Part shown: positions 7,958 to 16,665 of the stretch, piece after piece
How positions within the stretch are numbered: position 1 is the first letter of the stretch
Layout: every line of letters starts with the position of its first letter
The notes under the pieces: model-generated
What the model was told of the DNA's origin: nothing
Seen by the model: only the letters and a program-made list of their open reading frames with translations
Databases searched by the model: none
Made by a program: the position numbers and the translations under genes
Origin: BPGX01 sp035405785
GTDB taxonomy: Bacteria; Bacteroidota; Bacteroidia; B-17B0; Aurantibacillaceae
Direction: 5' to 3'
Length of the DNA: 64,000 nucleotides
NCBI GenBank assembly: GCA_035405785.1
Contig: DAONJS010000008.1
Coordinates: forward strand, 57,730-121,729

Positions 7958-8563
7958 TCAATCATAAACCAGTACTTCTCTTATATATTCCTCAATATAG
8001 TTATTAAGAATGCTATTTAATAACCAATAGTAATATGCTCTATAATAAACTTTTTCAAAGAAAAAATCTGATAAATAGGATTCAATCTCCTCACCTTCAT
8101 AAAAAATCTTTAAAATCCTTGTATTACCACAAGCTTGAATTTCTCTAATCAATGTATGTCCATTTTCATAAACTGTATCTATTAAAAGATTATCTAATTT
8201 TTTTATTTCTCTAAATAATGTGTCTTTTGAACTTCTAAGAAATTTAAATATCAGTTCAGCACTGCCTCTGGTCACCTTTTTATCTTTTAATACTTTTATT
8301 TTTTTGCCGTCTTTATACTTTATGTATCTAATTTTATAATCTCCAACTGTATCTTCTATTATAATAAAACATTCATAAATCTTGTATCCTAAACATCCAT
8401 GACAATAAGTTGTCTTTAATACTATATTTTTACCCCCTTTTCTTTTTTCTTCCTCATATCTTTGACTTAAAAAATCGTTAAAATTTTGAGCAAATAAATT
8501 CATTACCAAATTCAAATAAATAAACATTATTGTTATTCTCATATTTTTAAATTTGATTTTCAT
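7958..8563 (-). CDS. Exported protein, presumed immunity to the HExxxH tip (cassette 5)
   Basis: A 201-residue protein whose N-terminus (MRITIMFIYLNLVMNLFAQN, from about residue 8) is a signal peptide with a probable cleavage after FAQ; no lipobox. The mature part is lysine- and glutamate-rich with cysteines in TYCHGCLGYKIYEC and in IQACGNTRIL that might form disulphides in the periplasm. No family recognised. Its ATG overlaps the stop of the upstream Rhs cassette by four bases (ATGA), which indicates translational coupling and pairing with that metalloprotease-like tip. The next cassette begins about 60-70 nt after its stop. Confidence 0.6.
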   Translation of the reverse strand: MKIKFKNMRITIMFIYLNLVMNLFAQNFNDFLSQRYEEEKRKGGKNIVLKTTYCHGCLGYKIYECFIIIEDTVGDYKIRYIKYKDGKKIKVLKDKKVTRGSAELIFKFLRSSKDTLFREIKKLDNLLIDTVYENGHTLIREIQACGNTRILKIFYEGEEIESYLSDFFFEKVYYRAYYYWLLNSILNNYIEEYIREVLVYD

Positions 8564-10005
8564 TCTTTATGTTCTTGAACTGGCGACCCCTTATACCAAT
8601 AAGTACCATTAATTTTATATATCTTTTGAATATCTCTCTGTAGTTGTTCTACCATTGTATTATGTGTTTTTTTATCTAACATCGGTTGAGTAATATTCAA
8701 GTACGCATGACCGGTTAGTTCATGTAATGTTACAATCCCTGAATATTCTGGCTTCTCGTTTTTTATTTTATTATTCTCTCCAATTGAAAATGGATTTCTA
8801 GCCACATAAGCATTTTGTTTTTGAATAACATCATCTAATTTTTCTGTTATTACTACACCATTTCTATTTTTAAATTTAAGTGATTCTCCGCCTAAATCAT
8901 CTAATTTTTCATGTATATCAACTATCCTAAAATTGATATCAGTTTTATGTGTTATTAATGTATTAAATCTGTTTAATATGTCTTTTTGTAATTGATTATA
9001 TTTATCTATATTTTCATTAAATATCTTTTCATCAAATGTTATAATCCCTTTTTCTGTATCATATCCTACTGGATTCGCTTTACCATCTAGTATTGAATTA
9101 AGCGCCATACTTATGTTATTTGCTCCCTCTTTATTTGTTCTTATTGTGTCTCCATTTGGATCAGCGTTTAATATGGGATTAGATCTTACTATAGCATAAG
9201 GCGAAACATCAATACTACTTTTTGTATCTAAATTCCATCTTATTACAACTTTACTATCATACTCCCAATACCTTGCTGTGTAGTGGTCTTTGTTGATTTC
9301 TAAAACTTTTTCTTGGGTATTAAACCCATACCTATACTTCGGCTTTATCGGCTCAAAGGTTCTCTCATTTATCTCACTACCAAACGCATAATAATCTCTT
9401 ATACTTAATATCTCGGGTCTATAATTCAAAACAATATTCCCACCCGTGTTATCTGGAATTTTTTTATCACTTATTACAACTCTTACATTCCCAAGCCAGT
9501 CGGTGAGTTCGTAGCGTTTTTTGCCAAAATAAATATTTACCAAACTACTTCCACTGCCTCCTAAAAATGTTGTAAATGTTGGGGTTGTAAGTGGTTGGAT
9601 TGGTGTTATGTTTGGTGTTGGTAGAAATGTTTTCATTGTGCTATTTGCTCCTATCGGATTATTCAGTGTTATTGTGCTACACAAAGGTGTGTTGCATTTC
9701 TTACTTATGTAATTTCTCTCTTGCATATATCCTATTCGCTCTGTGCCATAAATATTAAACTCCTTCACAAATAAACTATCTGCTACCGCTCCTACCATCA
9801 CCTCATACACAGCAAGCGTATTTCCCTGTGCGTCTTTTATGTATATCTCCTTTCTCTTATTCTTCACATCATACTTTACTACTCTATCCCCATTCGCATC
9901 ATAAGCAAACTCCAATCTCTTTCCAAAGCTCACACTATCTATGCTCTTCACTTTGTTGTAGTATGTCCATCTTATCAGCATATTCTCGCTCTTGTCCTTC
10001 ACCAA
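8560..10005 (-). CDS. Rhs cassette 5: truncated core with HExxxH metallopeptidase-like tip
   Basis: The 481 residues begin inside the core (WTYYNKVKSIDSVSFGKRLE; YDANGDRVVKYD; KEFNIYGTERIGYM; TDWLGNVRVVISDKK; HYTARYWEYDS) and reach the junction SNPILNADPNGD at about 285. The ~195-residue tip ends with GIVTLHELTGHAYLNI (HELTGH at 428-433). This is an HExxxH zinc motif, the spacing known from M49 dipeptidyl peptidases (HELLGH), rather than the usual HExxH; peptidase activity is inferred. Core similarity continues upstream of the first ATG to about 10068 but is cut by an in-frame TAG where the intact copies have a glutamate codon (YEYDKTGN), so the cassette cannot be read from further upstream. 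At 9833-10023 it appears identical to the full-length Rhs gene, at 9431-9589 to cassette 1. Confidence 0.75.
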   Translation of the reverse strand: MVKDKSENMLIRWTYYNKVKSIDSVSFGKRLEFAYDANGDRVVKYDVKNKRKEIYIKDAQGNTLAVYEVMVGAVADSLFVKEFNIYGTERIGYMQERNYISKKCNTPLCSTITLNNPIGANSTMKTFLPTPNITPIQPLTTPTFTTFLGGSGSSLVNIYFGKKRYELTDWLGNVRVVISDKKIPDNTGGNIVLNYRPEILSIRDYYAFGSEINERTFEPIKPKYRYGFNTQEKVLEINKDHYTARYWEYDSKVVIRWNLDTKSSIDVSPYAIVRSNPILNADPNGDTIRTNKEGANNISMALNSILDGKANPVGYDTEKGIITFDEKIFNENIDKYNQLQKDILNRFNTLITHKTDINFRIVDIHEKLDDLGGESLKFKNRNGVVITEKLDDVIQKQNAYVARNPFSIGENNKIKNEKPEYSGIVTLHELTGHAYLNITQPMLDKKTHNTMVEQLQRDIQKIYKINGTYWYKGSPVQEHKE

Positions 10006-10234
10006 ATTTCCCGTTTTATCATACTAGTAATTATTCACATCCATCTGATTATCTATGTCCCAAATACAATTAAATTGATTACTATCCAAGTTATCATATA
10101 TTTCAAGCAAAGGTATTAAAGGATTTCACAATTTTTGCAAAGATATTTTTACTTTTGATTAAATGGCTTTATTTTTATTCAGAAATTTCGAAAATAATTC
10201 TTTTGATTAGACTTGTAAACCATTAATTTTATAA

Positions 10235-10987
10235 TTATTTCTTTTTATACTTTTCATCTCTATTAGTCCCTTTTGTAGTATCTTCTTTTTCTCTTTTAGT
10301 TTCCTGTTCTTTAACCCACTTTTTAATGTCTTGTTCAATATACCACTTATTTTTACGAATATGACTATATTTAGTTAGAAATTCATCTATTAAAGATAAA
10401 TACATCTGTCCTTCGTCAAAATGATTTAAGTCTTTTATAATCTCCCAAAAACTACTTAAAACATTCTCGAATTTCTCTATTAATTTTTCAAACGCATCTT
10501 TTTTTAGTTCATACTCACAACATTTATTTTCAACTATCGTATCCTTGAATACAAATAAATAATATCTAGGATAATAAAGAAATGAATGCATATCTTCCAA
10601 ATAAGTATAAGTATATTCAACAAAATATCCTTCCCCAAAATCTTTATGTTTTGCTTCTAATACAGTAAGTATCCAATAATATGCAATATTTTCTACAATA
10701 CATTGTTTTTCCAAATCATTAATTTTTATCTTGTATAAATACTTTTCAAGATAGTATTTATCATAAAAATCTAAAAATTTCTCACCATATTTCTTTAAAA
10801 TCAAATTTCTTAAATCTCTTCTCATTGATAAGTAATCAATTGTATCAGCAATAAAACTTAAACCCTTAAAATTTTTTCTTAAATCATTAATCTTTTCCTC
10901 TCTACTTTTATTCTGTGATAGACAACTTATGCTCAAAACTATACTTAACAACAAAAGAACATATTTTTTACTTTTTTCTTTATTCAT
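10235..10987 (-). CDS. Lipoprotein, presumed immunity to the HExxH tip (cassette 4)
   Basis: A 250-residue protein with N-terminus MNKEKSKKYVLLLLSIVLSISCLSQN: basic start, hydrophobic core and a possible lipobox SISC (cysteine 22), otherwise a signal peptidase I site after LSQ. The mature part is helical and rich in aromatic residues (YYWILTVLEAKHKDFGEGYF; YPRYYLFVFKD), ending in a very charged tail. No family recognised. It begins 26 nt downstream of the stop of the HExxH-tip cassette and points the same way, so it is the natural immunity candidate. The 229-nt gap between its end and the next full reading frame holds the stop-interrupted beginning of the cassette 5 core (10006-10068) and AT-rich sequence. 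Confidence 0.55.
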   Translation of the reverse strand: MNKEKSKKYVLLLLSIVLSISCLSQNKSREEKINDLRKNFKGLSFIADTIDYLSMRRDLRNLILKKYGEKFLDFYDKYYLEKYLYKIKINDLEKQCIVENIAYYWILTVLEAKHKDFGEGYFVEYTYTYLEDMHSFLYYPRYYLFVFKDTIVENKCCEYELKKDAFEKLIEKFENVLSSFWEIIKDLNHFDEGQMYLSLIDEFLTKYSHIRKNKWYIEQDIKKWVKEQETKREKEDTTKGTNRDEKYKKK

Positions 10988-11013
10988 AGATCCTTATTTT
11001 TTTACTATATTTT

Positions 11014-12285
11014 TCATTTCTTTTCTTCCACAACATTTTTTCCACTTTTATCTATTTCCTTATAAAATTCATACTCTTTTTGATCTGGCTTTATTTCTAC
11101 TTTTTTACTTAATTGTTTTGTATCTTTTCTTAAACTCTCGTTCTTTACATACAAATATTGACTATTTGATTCTTTATCGGTAGCATGAACACTCTCATGT
11201 ACTCCCACCGCTCCTATAAATTCCTCTTTACTAAACTCTGAAACAAATACTTTTGAATTTTGATCATTAAAATTCAAATAGCTTCCTTTTGTTCCCCTCT
11301 TTAAATCAATTGCTTTTTCATATACTGTAATCTCTACATCCGGTAATTCATCAAATTCAACAATTCTATCTATCTGTTGTTTTCTTATTTGCTCATTATC
11401 TTTACCAAATAATTTTGTTTTACCTAAATATGGTTTTCCTTCATTATTATATTCAATATTTTCTCTATCTACTTTAATGTATATCTTATTACATGAATTC
11501 ACCATTGCCATCACTTGTTCCTGTCCTACTTTAGCTAACATCATCGCATTAACAACTGTTTTTATGTCTTCAGTTGCATATTCTGTAAATGTAATTTTTC
11601 CTTCCACAATCTCCACAGCCCTTCTACCTTGTGGATCTACAATTTCTCTCCCATCCCTATCTACAAATATTATCGGATTATCCCCCGCAAATACATACAG
11701 ACTCATCATCGGATACTTGTAATACTTCGCATCTACGCCCCACCACACGCCTAATCTGCTATTGTATATCCTGTCTCCAAAATTTATTGCATTACCATTT
11801 CCATATATTTCATTATCATTTTCTTTATTATTAAACCCATACCTATACTTCGGCTTTATCGGCTCAAAGGTTCTCTCATTTATCTCACTACCAAACGCAT
11901 AATAATCTCTTATACTCAATACCTCCGGCTTATAATTCAACACCACATTCCCACTCACATTATCCGGCACCTTCTTATCACTCACCACTACTCTCACATT
12001 TCCCAACCAATCGCTTAACTCATATCTTTTGTTGCCGAAGTAGAGTGGCGTTATCGTTGTTGTGCCTGGTAGTATAAATGGATTTGGAAATGTAATGTAC
12101 GGAGTGCCTGGAATACCAACACTTCCACCAAGTGTTTTGCCGTAAGTTTTTCTTGCTATGTATTTCCTTTCCATTAAATATCCTAGTCTATTTCTATCAA
12201 ATATATAGATACATATATCATAAATCAAAAAATTAATGAAATAAAACAATAAATTCCAAATAATATAAAAAATATCCCTAACCAT
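11014..12285 (-). CDS. Rhs cassette 4: truncated core with HExxH zincin tip
   Basis: Core similarity starts near residue 26 (FDRNRLGYLMERKY, matching GTERIGYLEDRNY) and runs to the junction DNPIIFVDRDGREI at about 213; core end type is GNGNAINFGDRIYNSRLG, shared with the full-length gene. The ~205-residue tip contains GAVGVHESVHATDKES: the HExxH motif at 363-367 is typical of zinc metallopeptidases, so a proteolytic toxin is likely, substrate unknown. The first ~25 residues, hydrophobic, are not Rhs; they are the 3' end of the preceding immunity gene (12225-12530) read in another frame, and should not be taken as a signal peptide. Bases 11829-12012 appear identical to 15713-15896 in cassette 2. 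The gene 10235-10987 follows after 26 nt. Confidence 0.75.
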   Translation of the reverse strand: MVRDIFYIIWNLLFYFINFLIYDICIYIFDRNRLGYLMERKYIARKTYGKTLGGSVGIPGTPYITFPNPFILPGTTTITPLYFGNKRYELSDWLGNVRVVVSDKKVPDNVSGNVVLNYKPEVLSIRDYYAFGSEINERTFEPIKPKYRYGFNNKENDNEIYGNGNAINFGDRIYNSRLGVWWGVDAKYYKYPMMSLYVFAGDNPIIFVDRDGREIVDPQGRRAVEIVEGKITFTEYATEDIKTVVNAMMLAKVGQEQVMAMVNSCNKIYIKVDRENIEYNNEGKPYLGKTKLFGKDNEQIRKQQIDRIVEFDELPDVEITVYEKAIDLKRGTKGSYLNFNDQNSKVFVSEFSKEEFIGAVGVHESVHATDKESNSQYLYVKNESLRKDTKQLSKKVEIKPDQKEYEFYKEIDKSGKNVVEEKK

Positions 12286-12530
12286 AAAGGATTAAACCAC
12301 CCTCCATAAAAGCCTTCCATTGCTTCTATTCCTTCTTTTCTATCATAATATGTTATTAAAATTAATACGATACCTAAAATCAATGAAATTATTCCACTCA
12401 ATAAATACTGTAATTTTTCATTTTTATTGTAGTTATAATTTATAAGCAATGCAGCATTTAATAGCATTGCAACTATAAGTAATTTACGATTATTAATTTT
12501 ATTACGCTTATTTAATATTTTTGATAACAT
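12225..12530 (-). CDS. Small membrane protein, presumed immunity (cassette 3)
   Basis: A 101-residue protein with three or four hydrophobic segments (about 17-35, 43-60, 78-100) separated by short charged loops (YDRKEGIEAMEGFYGGW). It resembles the cassette 1 partner at 16320-16634: both have NK(N)EKLQ or NKKLQ before a long helix, a basic GIL/ITYY-RxKxG loop with tryptophan or tyrosine, then a last helix. This parallels the similarity of the two toxin tips, which supports the pairing. It begins 18 nt after the stop of the cassette 3 Rhs gene. Its last 60 bases overlap the open frame of cassette 4. Inner-membrane location inferred. Confidence 0.6.
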   Translation of the reverse strand: MLSKILNKRNKINNRKLLIVAMLLNAALLINYNYNKNEKLQYLLSGIISLILGIVLILITYYDRKEGIEAMEGFYGGWFNPLWLGIFFILFGIYCFISLIF

Positions 12531-12548
12531 AAATTTGTTTATTGTATT

Positions 12549-14132
12549 TTAATTATACATAGGTTTTGATATATTTTTCTTTGAATTATTTTTATTGTTT
12601 TTATCTTTTTTACTAATATTTTTATTTTGATTATTACTGGTTTGTTTTTTTGTTGTATTCTTTTGAGTTTCAGTGTTGTTTTGATTTTCTTCTTTGAATT
12701 TATTATAGATATACTCACTTGTTTTTACATATCCTTCTCCAATTACCTTCATTAATTCTTCTTCATGCTTAGATAATGTTACTTTTTTTACTAAATAATC
12801 TTTACCTTTACCTAATCCTATAAAAATAAATTTTTCAGCCGCAACTTTATTCCCTTCTACAAATCCTTTATTCAAAGTAATATCAACAACTTCGGTTATA
12901 TCACTTGCTCTTGATAACACTTCTGATGTCGTTAACATTCCAACACCTAATTCCAATGCAGCAGCACTTTCAAATCCTATTCCAGCAATTAAAAAAGCCG
13001 CACCTCCAACAAACATGCCCAAACTCGCCCCACCAGCTATTGCTCCAAATGCCACTAAATAATTACTTTCTGGGGCTACCCCTATATGATAAGACCTCTT
13101 CATCATCTCCACTTCTTTTGCTGTTGGTTTATGTTGAAGATTATCTCCTGCTGTTATCCATAATCCTTGTTCATTTTTGTACGCTGGTTCTAATCCATCT
13201 CTATCAATCGCCCATATCGGCGTATTACTCGCAAACTGATAACTACTCAACCACGGATATTTTTTCTGCGACACAATGAGTGGGTCTGCACTGATGAATC
13301 TGCCCAATACTTTGTTATACCATCTTGCTCCATAGTCCTGCATAAAGCGTTGCTCACGTATGTCTTCCTTGCCGTTGAAAGAATAGCGATAATGTGTGTT
13401 TTGCGTGTAACTCCTCTCCGCTATTTCACTACCAAAACTATAATAATCACTCACACTCACCACCTCGGGCTTATAATTCAGCACTACCACACCACTCACA
13501 TTATCCTGCACTTTCTTATCACTTACAACTACTCTCACATTGCCTAACCAATCTGAAAGTTCGTAACGTTTCTTGCCATAATACACACCCACCAAACTAC
13601 TTCCACTGCCTCCTAAAAATGTTGTAAATGTTGGGGTTGTAGGCAATGGTGTAATAGACGGCGGTGTTGTAGGTAATGTTTTCATTGCAGTTGTTGGTGA
13701 TAAATTTAGTGTTTTTCCTTTTGTCTTTTTACCTAAATAATTTCTATCCACCAAATACCCTATCCTTTCTGTGCCGTAAATATTAAATTCTCTTGTAAAT
13801 AAACTATCTATCAAACTTCCTACTTTTATTTCATACACCGCAAGTGTATTGCCCTGTGCGTCTCGCACATACACTTCTTTTCGCTTATTCTTCACATCAT
13901 ACTTCACTACTCTGTCTCCATTCGCATCATATCCAAACTCTAACCTCTTCCCAAAGCCCACACTATCTATGCTTTTCACTTTGTTGTAATATGTCCATCT
14001 AATCAGCATATTCTCACTCTTGTCCTTCACCAAATTTCCCGTCTTGTCATACTCGTAATTATCCACATCCACCTGATTATCTATGTCCCAAGTATACATA
14101 TTATTCAATAAAGAGATTAAACTATAATTCAA
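12549..14132 (-). CDS. Rhs cassette 3: truncated core with hydrophobic, membrane-active candidate tip
   Basis: Core starts at about residue 10 (NNMYTWDIDNQVDVDNYEYD) and includes YDANGDRVVKYDV, DWLGNVRVVVSDKK, RFMQDYGARWYNKVLGRF and ISADPLIV, ending at the junction NTPIWAIDRDGLEP (~316). The ~210-residue tip has a long alanine/glycine-rich hydrophobic stretch (about 356-402, containing AFGAIAGGASLGMFVGGAAF), then a helical part (KDYLVKKVTLSKHEEELMKV) and an asparagine/lysine-rich tail. No enzyme motif is seen; a pore-forming or membrane-disrupting role is inferred from the hydrophobic segment and the membrane-protein partner. The tip is related to that of cassette 1. The eleven codons before the core are unrelated, and there is no export signal. 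Confidence 0.7.
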   Translation of the reverse strand: MNYSLISLLNNMYTWDIDNQVDVDNYEYDKTGNLVKDKSENMLIRWTYYNKVKSIDSVGFGKRLEFGYDANGDRVVKYDVKNKRKEVYVRDAQGNTLAVYEIKVGSLIDSLFTREFNIYGTERIGYLVDRNYLGKKTKGKTLNLSPTTAMKTLPTTPPSITPLPTTPTFTTFLGGSGSSLVGVYYGKKRYELSDWLGNVRVVVSDKKVQDNVSGVVVLNYKPEVVSVSDYYSFGSEIAERSYTQNTHYRYSFNGKEDIREQRFMQDYGARWYNKVLGRFISADPLIVSQKKYPWLSSYQFASNTPIWAIDRDGLEPAYKNEQGLWITAGDNLQHKPTAKEVEMMKRSYHIGVAPESNYLVAFGAIAGGASLGMFVGGAAFLIAGIGFESAAALELGVGMLTTSEVLSRASDITEVVDITLNKGFVEGNKVAAEKFIFIGLGKGKDYLVKKVTLSKHEEELMKVIGEGYVKTSEYIYNKFKEENQNNTETQKNTTKKQTSNNQNKNISKKDKNNKNNSKKNISKPMYN

Positions 14133-14154
14133 AATAAATAAAATTTATTTATTT

Positions 14155-14874
14155 TTATAAAAAATAATATAACTCAATGAGTAAAGTGTTTTTATTTTTC
14201 CATTTTATCCAACCATAATACTCTTTTTTTCCTTTTATCCAATTAATTTTCAACCACTCACCTTTTATTTCAACAGGAAAATAAAATTCTCCATCAACAT
14301 TTTCAACTCTCTTTGAATTTTCTTCTGGTTTTTCCATTACTGGATTTTTATTTACATCAAAATCAATTGATGAAACATCATTTAATATATGCTCTTTCCA
14401 ATTCCGAAAAGTAAAATAGTTATTTTTATTTATTTTTTTTATTAACCTTTGTTCTTCATTAACAATTACATAAAAACTTCCTGAATCCATCTTTACAACC
14501 CTCAATATCATAATAAAGTAATCAATATGATATGCATATGGTATAAATTTTTTCTCTAAATCATTTATTTCTATATCACATCCGTAACAGTATTTAAATC
14601 TATACCATACGCTATTATCTAAATTAAAAAAAGTTATCATCTCATTTTTATAATTTTCATTTAATTTTAATATGCCTATTGTATTTTCTATTGTATCAAT
14701 AATTTTAGGCATATCTTTTTTTTCATCAATCTCAACAAAAGTTACCCCATTATTCGTCTTTATATTCTCTTCAAAGTTTAATTGATAATCATTACATGTT
14801 ACAAAAAAAAATAAAAACAAATATAATATTTGTTTGAAAATGTTTTTCATTTTATATTTTTGGAATTTCATCAA
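14155..14874 (-). CDS. SH3-like lipoprotein, presumed immunity to the MepA-like tip (cassette 2)
   Basis: About 232-239 residues. Three starts are possible: a TTG at 14874, an ATG at 14871 overlapping the toxin stop by one base (TGATG), and an ATG at 14850 that best fits the lipoprotein signal MKNIFKQILYLFLFFFVTCN (lipobox VTC). The C-terminal third (NPVMEKPEENSKRVENVDGE ... KGEWLKINWIKG ... YYGWIKWKN) looks like a bacterial SH3 (SH3_3) domain, a fold often found in cell-wall binding proteins. CYGCDIEINDLE in the middle may hold a disulphide. A periplasmic, wall-associated lipoprotein is a sensible partner for a murein peptidase. Pairing is inferred from overlap and order. Confidence 0.65.
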   Translation of the reverse strand: MMKFQKYKMKNIFKQILYLFLFFFVTCNDYQLNFEENIKTNNGVTFVEIDEKKDMPKIIDTIENTIGILKLNENYKNEMITFFNLDNSVWYRFKYCYGCDIEINDLEKKFIPYAYHIDYFIMILRVVKMDSGSFYVIVNEEQRLIKKINKNNYFTFRNWKEHILNDVSSIDFDVNKNPVMEKPEENSKRVENVDGEFYFPVEIKGEWLKINWIKGKKEYYGWIKWKNKNTLLIELYYFL

Positions 14875-16232
14875 TTACTTTCCAATTTTAGAATATTGTA
14901 ATCTAGGCCAAGATGTCCATGATCATTGTGCCCTGGATCTTTTTTCACTCCTTTTATATTCCCACTAGATCCTTGATAATTAAATCCAAATCCAAACTTT
15001 TTAGCGTTATCAAATATTATTTGATTGTTTTGTTGACTAAAAATTTTTTCTTCAAATGCATTTGATGATTGTATCCCTTTCTTACCTGTTACATCAAGAT
15101 ATCTAAAATCAACATCCAAACCTATCCTTTTTCCCAGATGTCCGTGACCTTTATGATGTCTTTGTCCTGGCTGCCACGGATCTGATCCATTTGAACTAGA
15201 CATATCTCCTAAACTTATAACAAATCCATATTCTTTATTTAAATAATATGTTAGACCAAACAATGCTGCTGCTGTTTCAGGTTTTAAATAATGATCACCT
15301 TTACCAACAGTTTCATTTGGATTTATAGAAACTCCACCCTTATCTTCAATTCCATATCTATTAAAACCAACTCCTTCATTAGGAAATTTAACCAAATTAT
15401 ATTCATTTTTTTCTAAAGTTGCTAAAAGCTTAAATCCAGTTTCGCTGTCTTTATCTTCAACATAAAACCTATCAAAATTATCATTAGTTTTTATTCTTTC
15501 AATCTTTCCATCTTTTCTTATTTTGTAATCATCCAATGGTTTATCACCAAATACATCTATATTTATTATCGGATTATCATACAAAACACTATACATACTC
15601 CAATTTGCATCTGGTTTCGGATCTACATTCCACCTTCTACCCAACCTGCTATCATACTCCCAATATCTCGCAGTATAGTGGTCTTTATTTATTTCAAATA
15701 CTTTTTCTTGTGTATTAAACCCATACCTATACTTCGGCTTTATCGGCTCAAAGGTTCTCTCATTTATCTCACTACCAAACGCATAATAATCTCTTATACT
15801 CAATACCTCCGGCTTATAATTCAACACCACATTCCCACTCACATTATCCGGCACCTTCTTATCACTCACCACTACTCTCACATTTCCCAACCAATCACTC
15901 AACTCATATCTCTTTTTGCCGTAATAAATATTCACTACACCACTTCCACTACCTCCTAAAAATGTTGTAAATGTTGGGGTTACAGGTAGTGGTGATATAG
16001 ATGGTGGTGATGTAGGTAATGTCTTCATTGTACTGTTTGCTCCTATCGGATTATTCAGTGTTATTGTGCTACACAATGGCGTGTTGCATTTTTTGTTTAT
16101 GTAATTTAGTTCTTGCATATAACCAATCCGTTCTGTGCCATAAATATTAAACTCCTTCACAAATAAACTATCTGCTACCGCTCCTAACTTCACTTCATAT
16201 ACAGCAAGTGTATTGCCTTGTAAGTTTCTCAC
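14871..16232 (-). CDS. Rhs cassette 2: truncated core with MepA-like murein endopeptidase tip
   Basis: Core begins at residue 4 (LQGNTLAVYEVKLG) and includes KEFNIYGTERIGYM, TPLCSTITLNNPIGAN, DWLGNVRVVVSDKK and HYTARYWEYDSRLGRRW, ending at DNPIINIDVFGDKP (~231). The ~220-residue tip has the signature of a LAS-type zinc peptidase: LGDMSSSNGSDPWQPGQRHH (from 341), KGHGHLGKRIGLDVDF (361-376) and near the end DPGHNDHGHLGLDY (432-445). Such HxxH/GLDVD/HxH patterns belong to the MepA (M74) and M15 families, which cut peptide cross-links in murein. A wall-degrading toxin is therefore likely. The start (MRN) is not native, and no secretion signal precedes it. The SH3-like lipoprotein gene overlaps its stop. 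The 87-nt gap upstream is AT-rich without visible signals. Confidence 0.8.
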   Translation of the reverse strand: MRNLQGNTLAVYEVKLGAVADSLFVKEFNIYGTERIGYMQELNYINKKCNTPLCSTITLNNPIGANSTMKTLPTSPPSISPLPVTPTFTTFLGGSGSGVVNIYYGKKRYELSDWLGNVRVVVSDKKVPDNVSGNVVLNYKPEVLSIRDYYAFGSEINERTFEPIKPKYRYGFNTQEKVFEINKDHYTARYWEYDSRLGRRWNVDPKPDANWSMYSVLYDNPIINIDVFGDKPLDDYKIRKDGKIERIKTNDNFDRFYVEDKDSETGFKLLATLEKNEYNLVKFPNEGVGFNRYGIEDKGGVSINPNETVGKGDHYLKPETAAALFGLTYYLNKEYGFVISLGDMSSSNGSDPWQPGQRHHKGHGHLGKRIGLDVDFRYLDVTGKKGIQSSNAFEEKIFSQQNNQIIFDNAKKFGFGFNYQGSSGNIKGVKKDPGHNDHGHLGLDYNILKLESN

Positions 16233-16319
16233 ATTTTTGTTTTTACTTTTTTTAAATTAGATTTAATTATAATTTATTTATTTTATTTGTAGCAAGTTTT
16301 TAAGTGTTACATTTTGTAT

Positions 16320-16634
16320 TTATTTGTGAAAAACATACGTTCTTATCCAATTTACTAACTCAATTATACTAATTAATGTCAATATAGCACCCAAAAATAT
16401 CATTGTGCCCCAATCATAAGGTCCTCGTCTTGTATCTCCTGCTTTTTGTCTCAAAATACCACCAATAATAAAAATTAAACTACAAAAAAATCCTAATATA
16501 ATTAATACAATATCTTGTAATTTTTTATTTTCTATCCAAGTATCTATATTTTTAAGAACAATTAAAAGTATTATTGTTACTAAGAAAAAAATATTTAACA
16601 ACAAATCATATATCTTCTTTACTCTTGTTTTCAT
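16320..16634 (-). CDS. Small membrane protein, presumed immunity (cassette 1)
   Basis: A 104-residue protein with hydrophobic segments at about 12-27, 40-60 and 77-95 and the loop RQKAGDTRRGPYDWG between the second and third. Related in layout and in short motifs to 12225-12530 (NKKLQ before helix two, basic/glycine loop with aromatic residue). It starts 31 nt after the stop of the cassette 1 Rhs gene and is the only small gene before the next cassette. Inner-membrane location and immunity role are inferred; no family is recognised. Confidence 0.6.
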   Translation of the reverse strand: MKTRVKKIYDLLLNIFFLVTIILLIVLKNIDTWIENKKLQDIVLIILGFFCSLIFIIGGILRQKAGDTRRGPYDWGTMIFLGAILTLISIIELVNWIRTYVFHK

Positions 16635-16665
16635 AAAAGTTAATATAAATTCAAAATTTTTTCAT

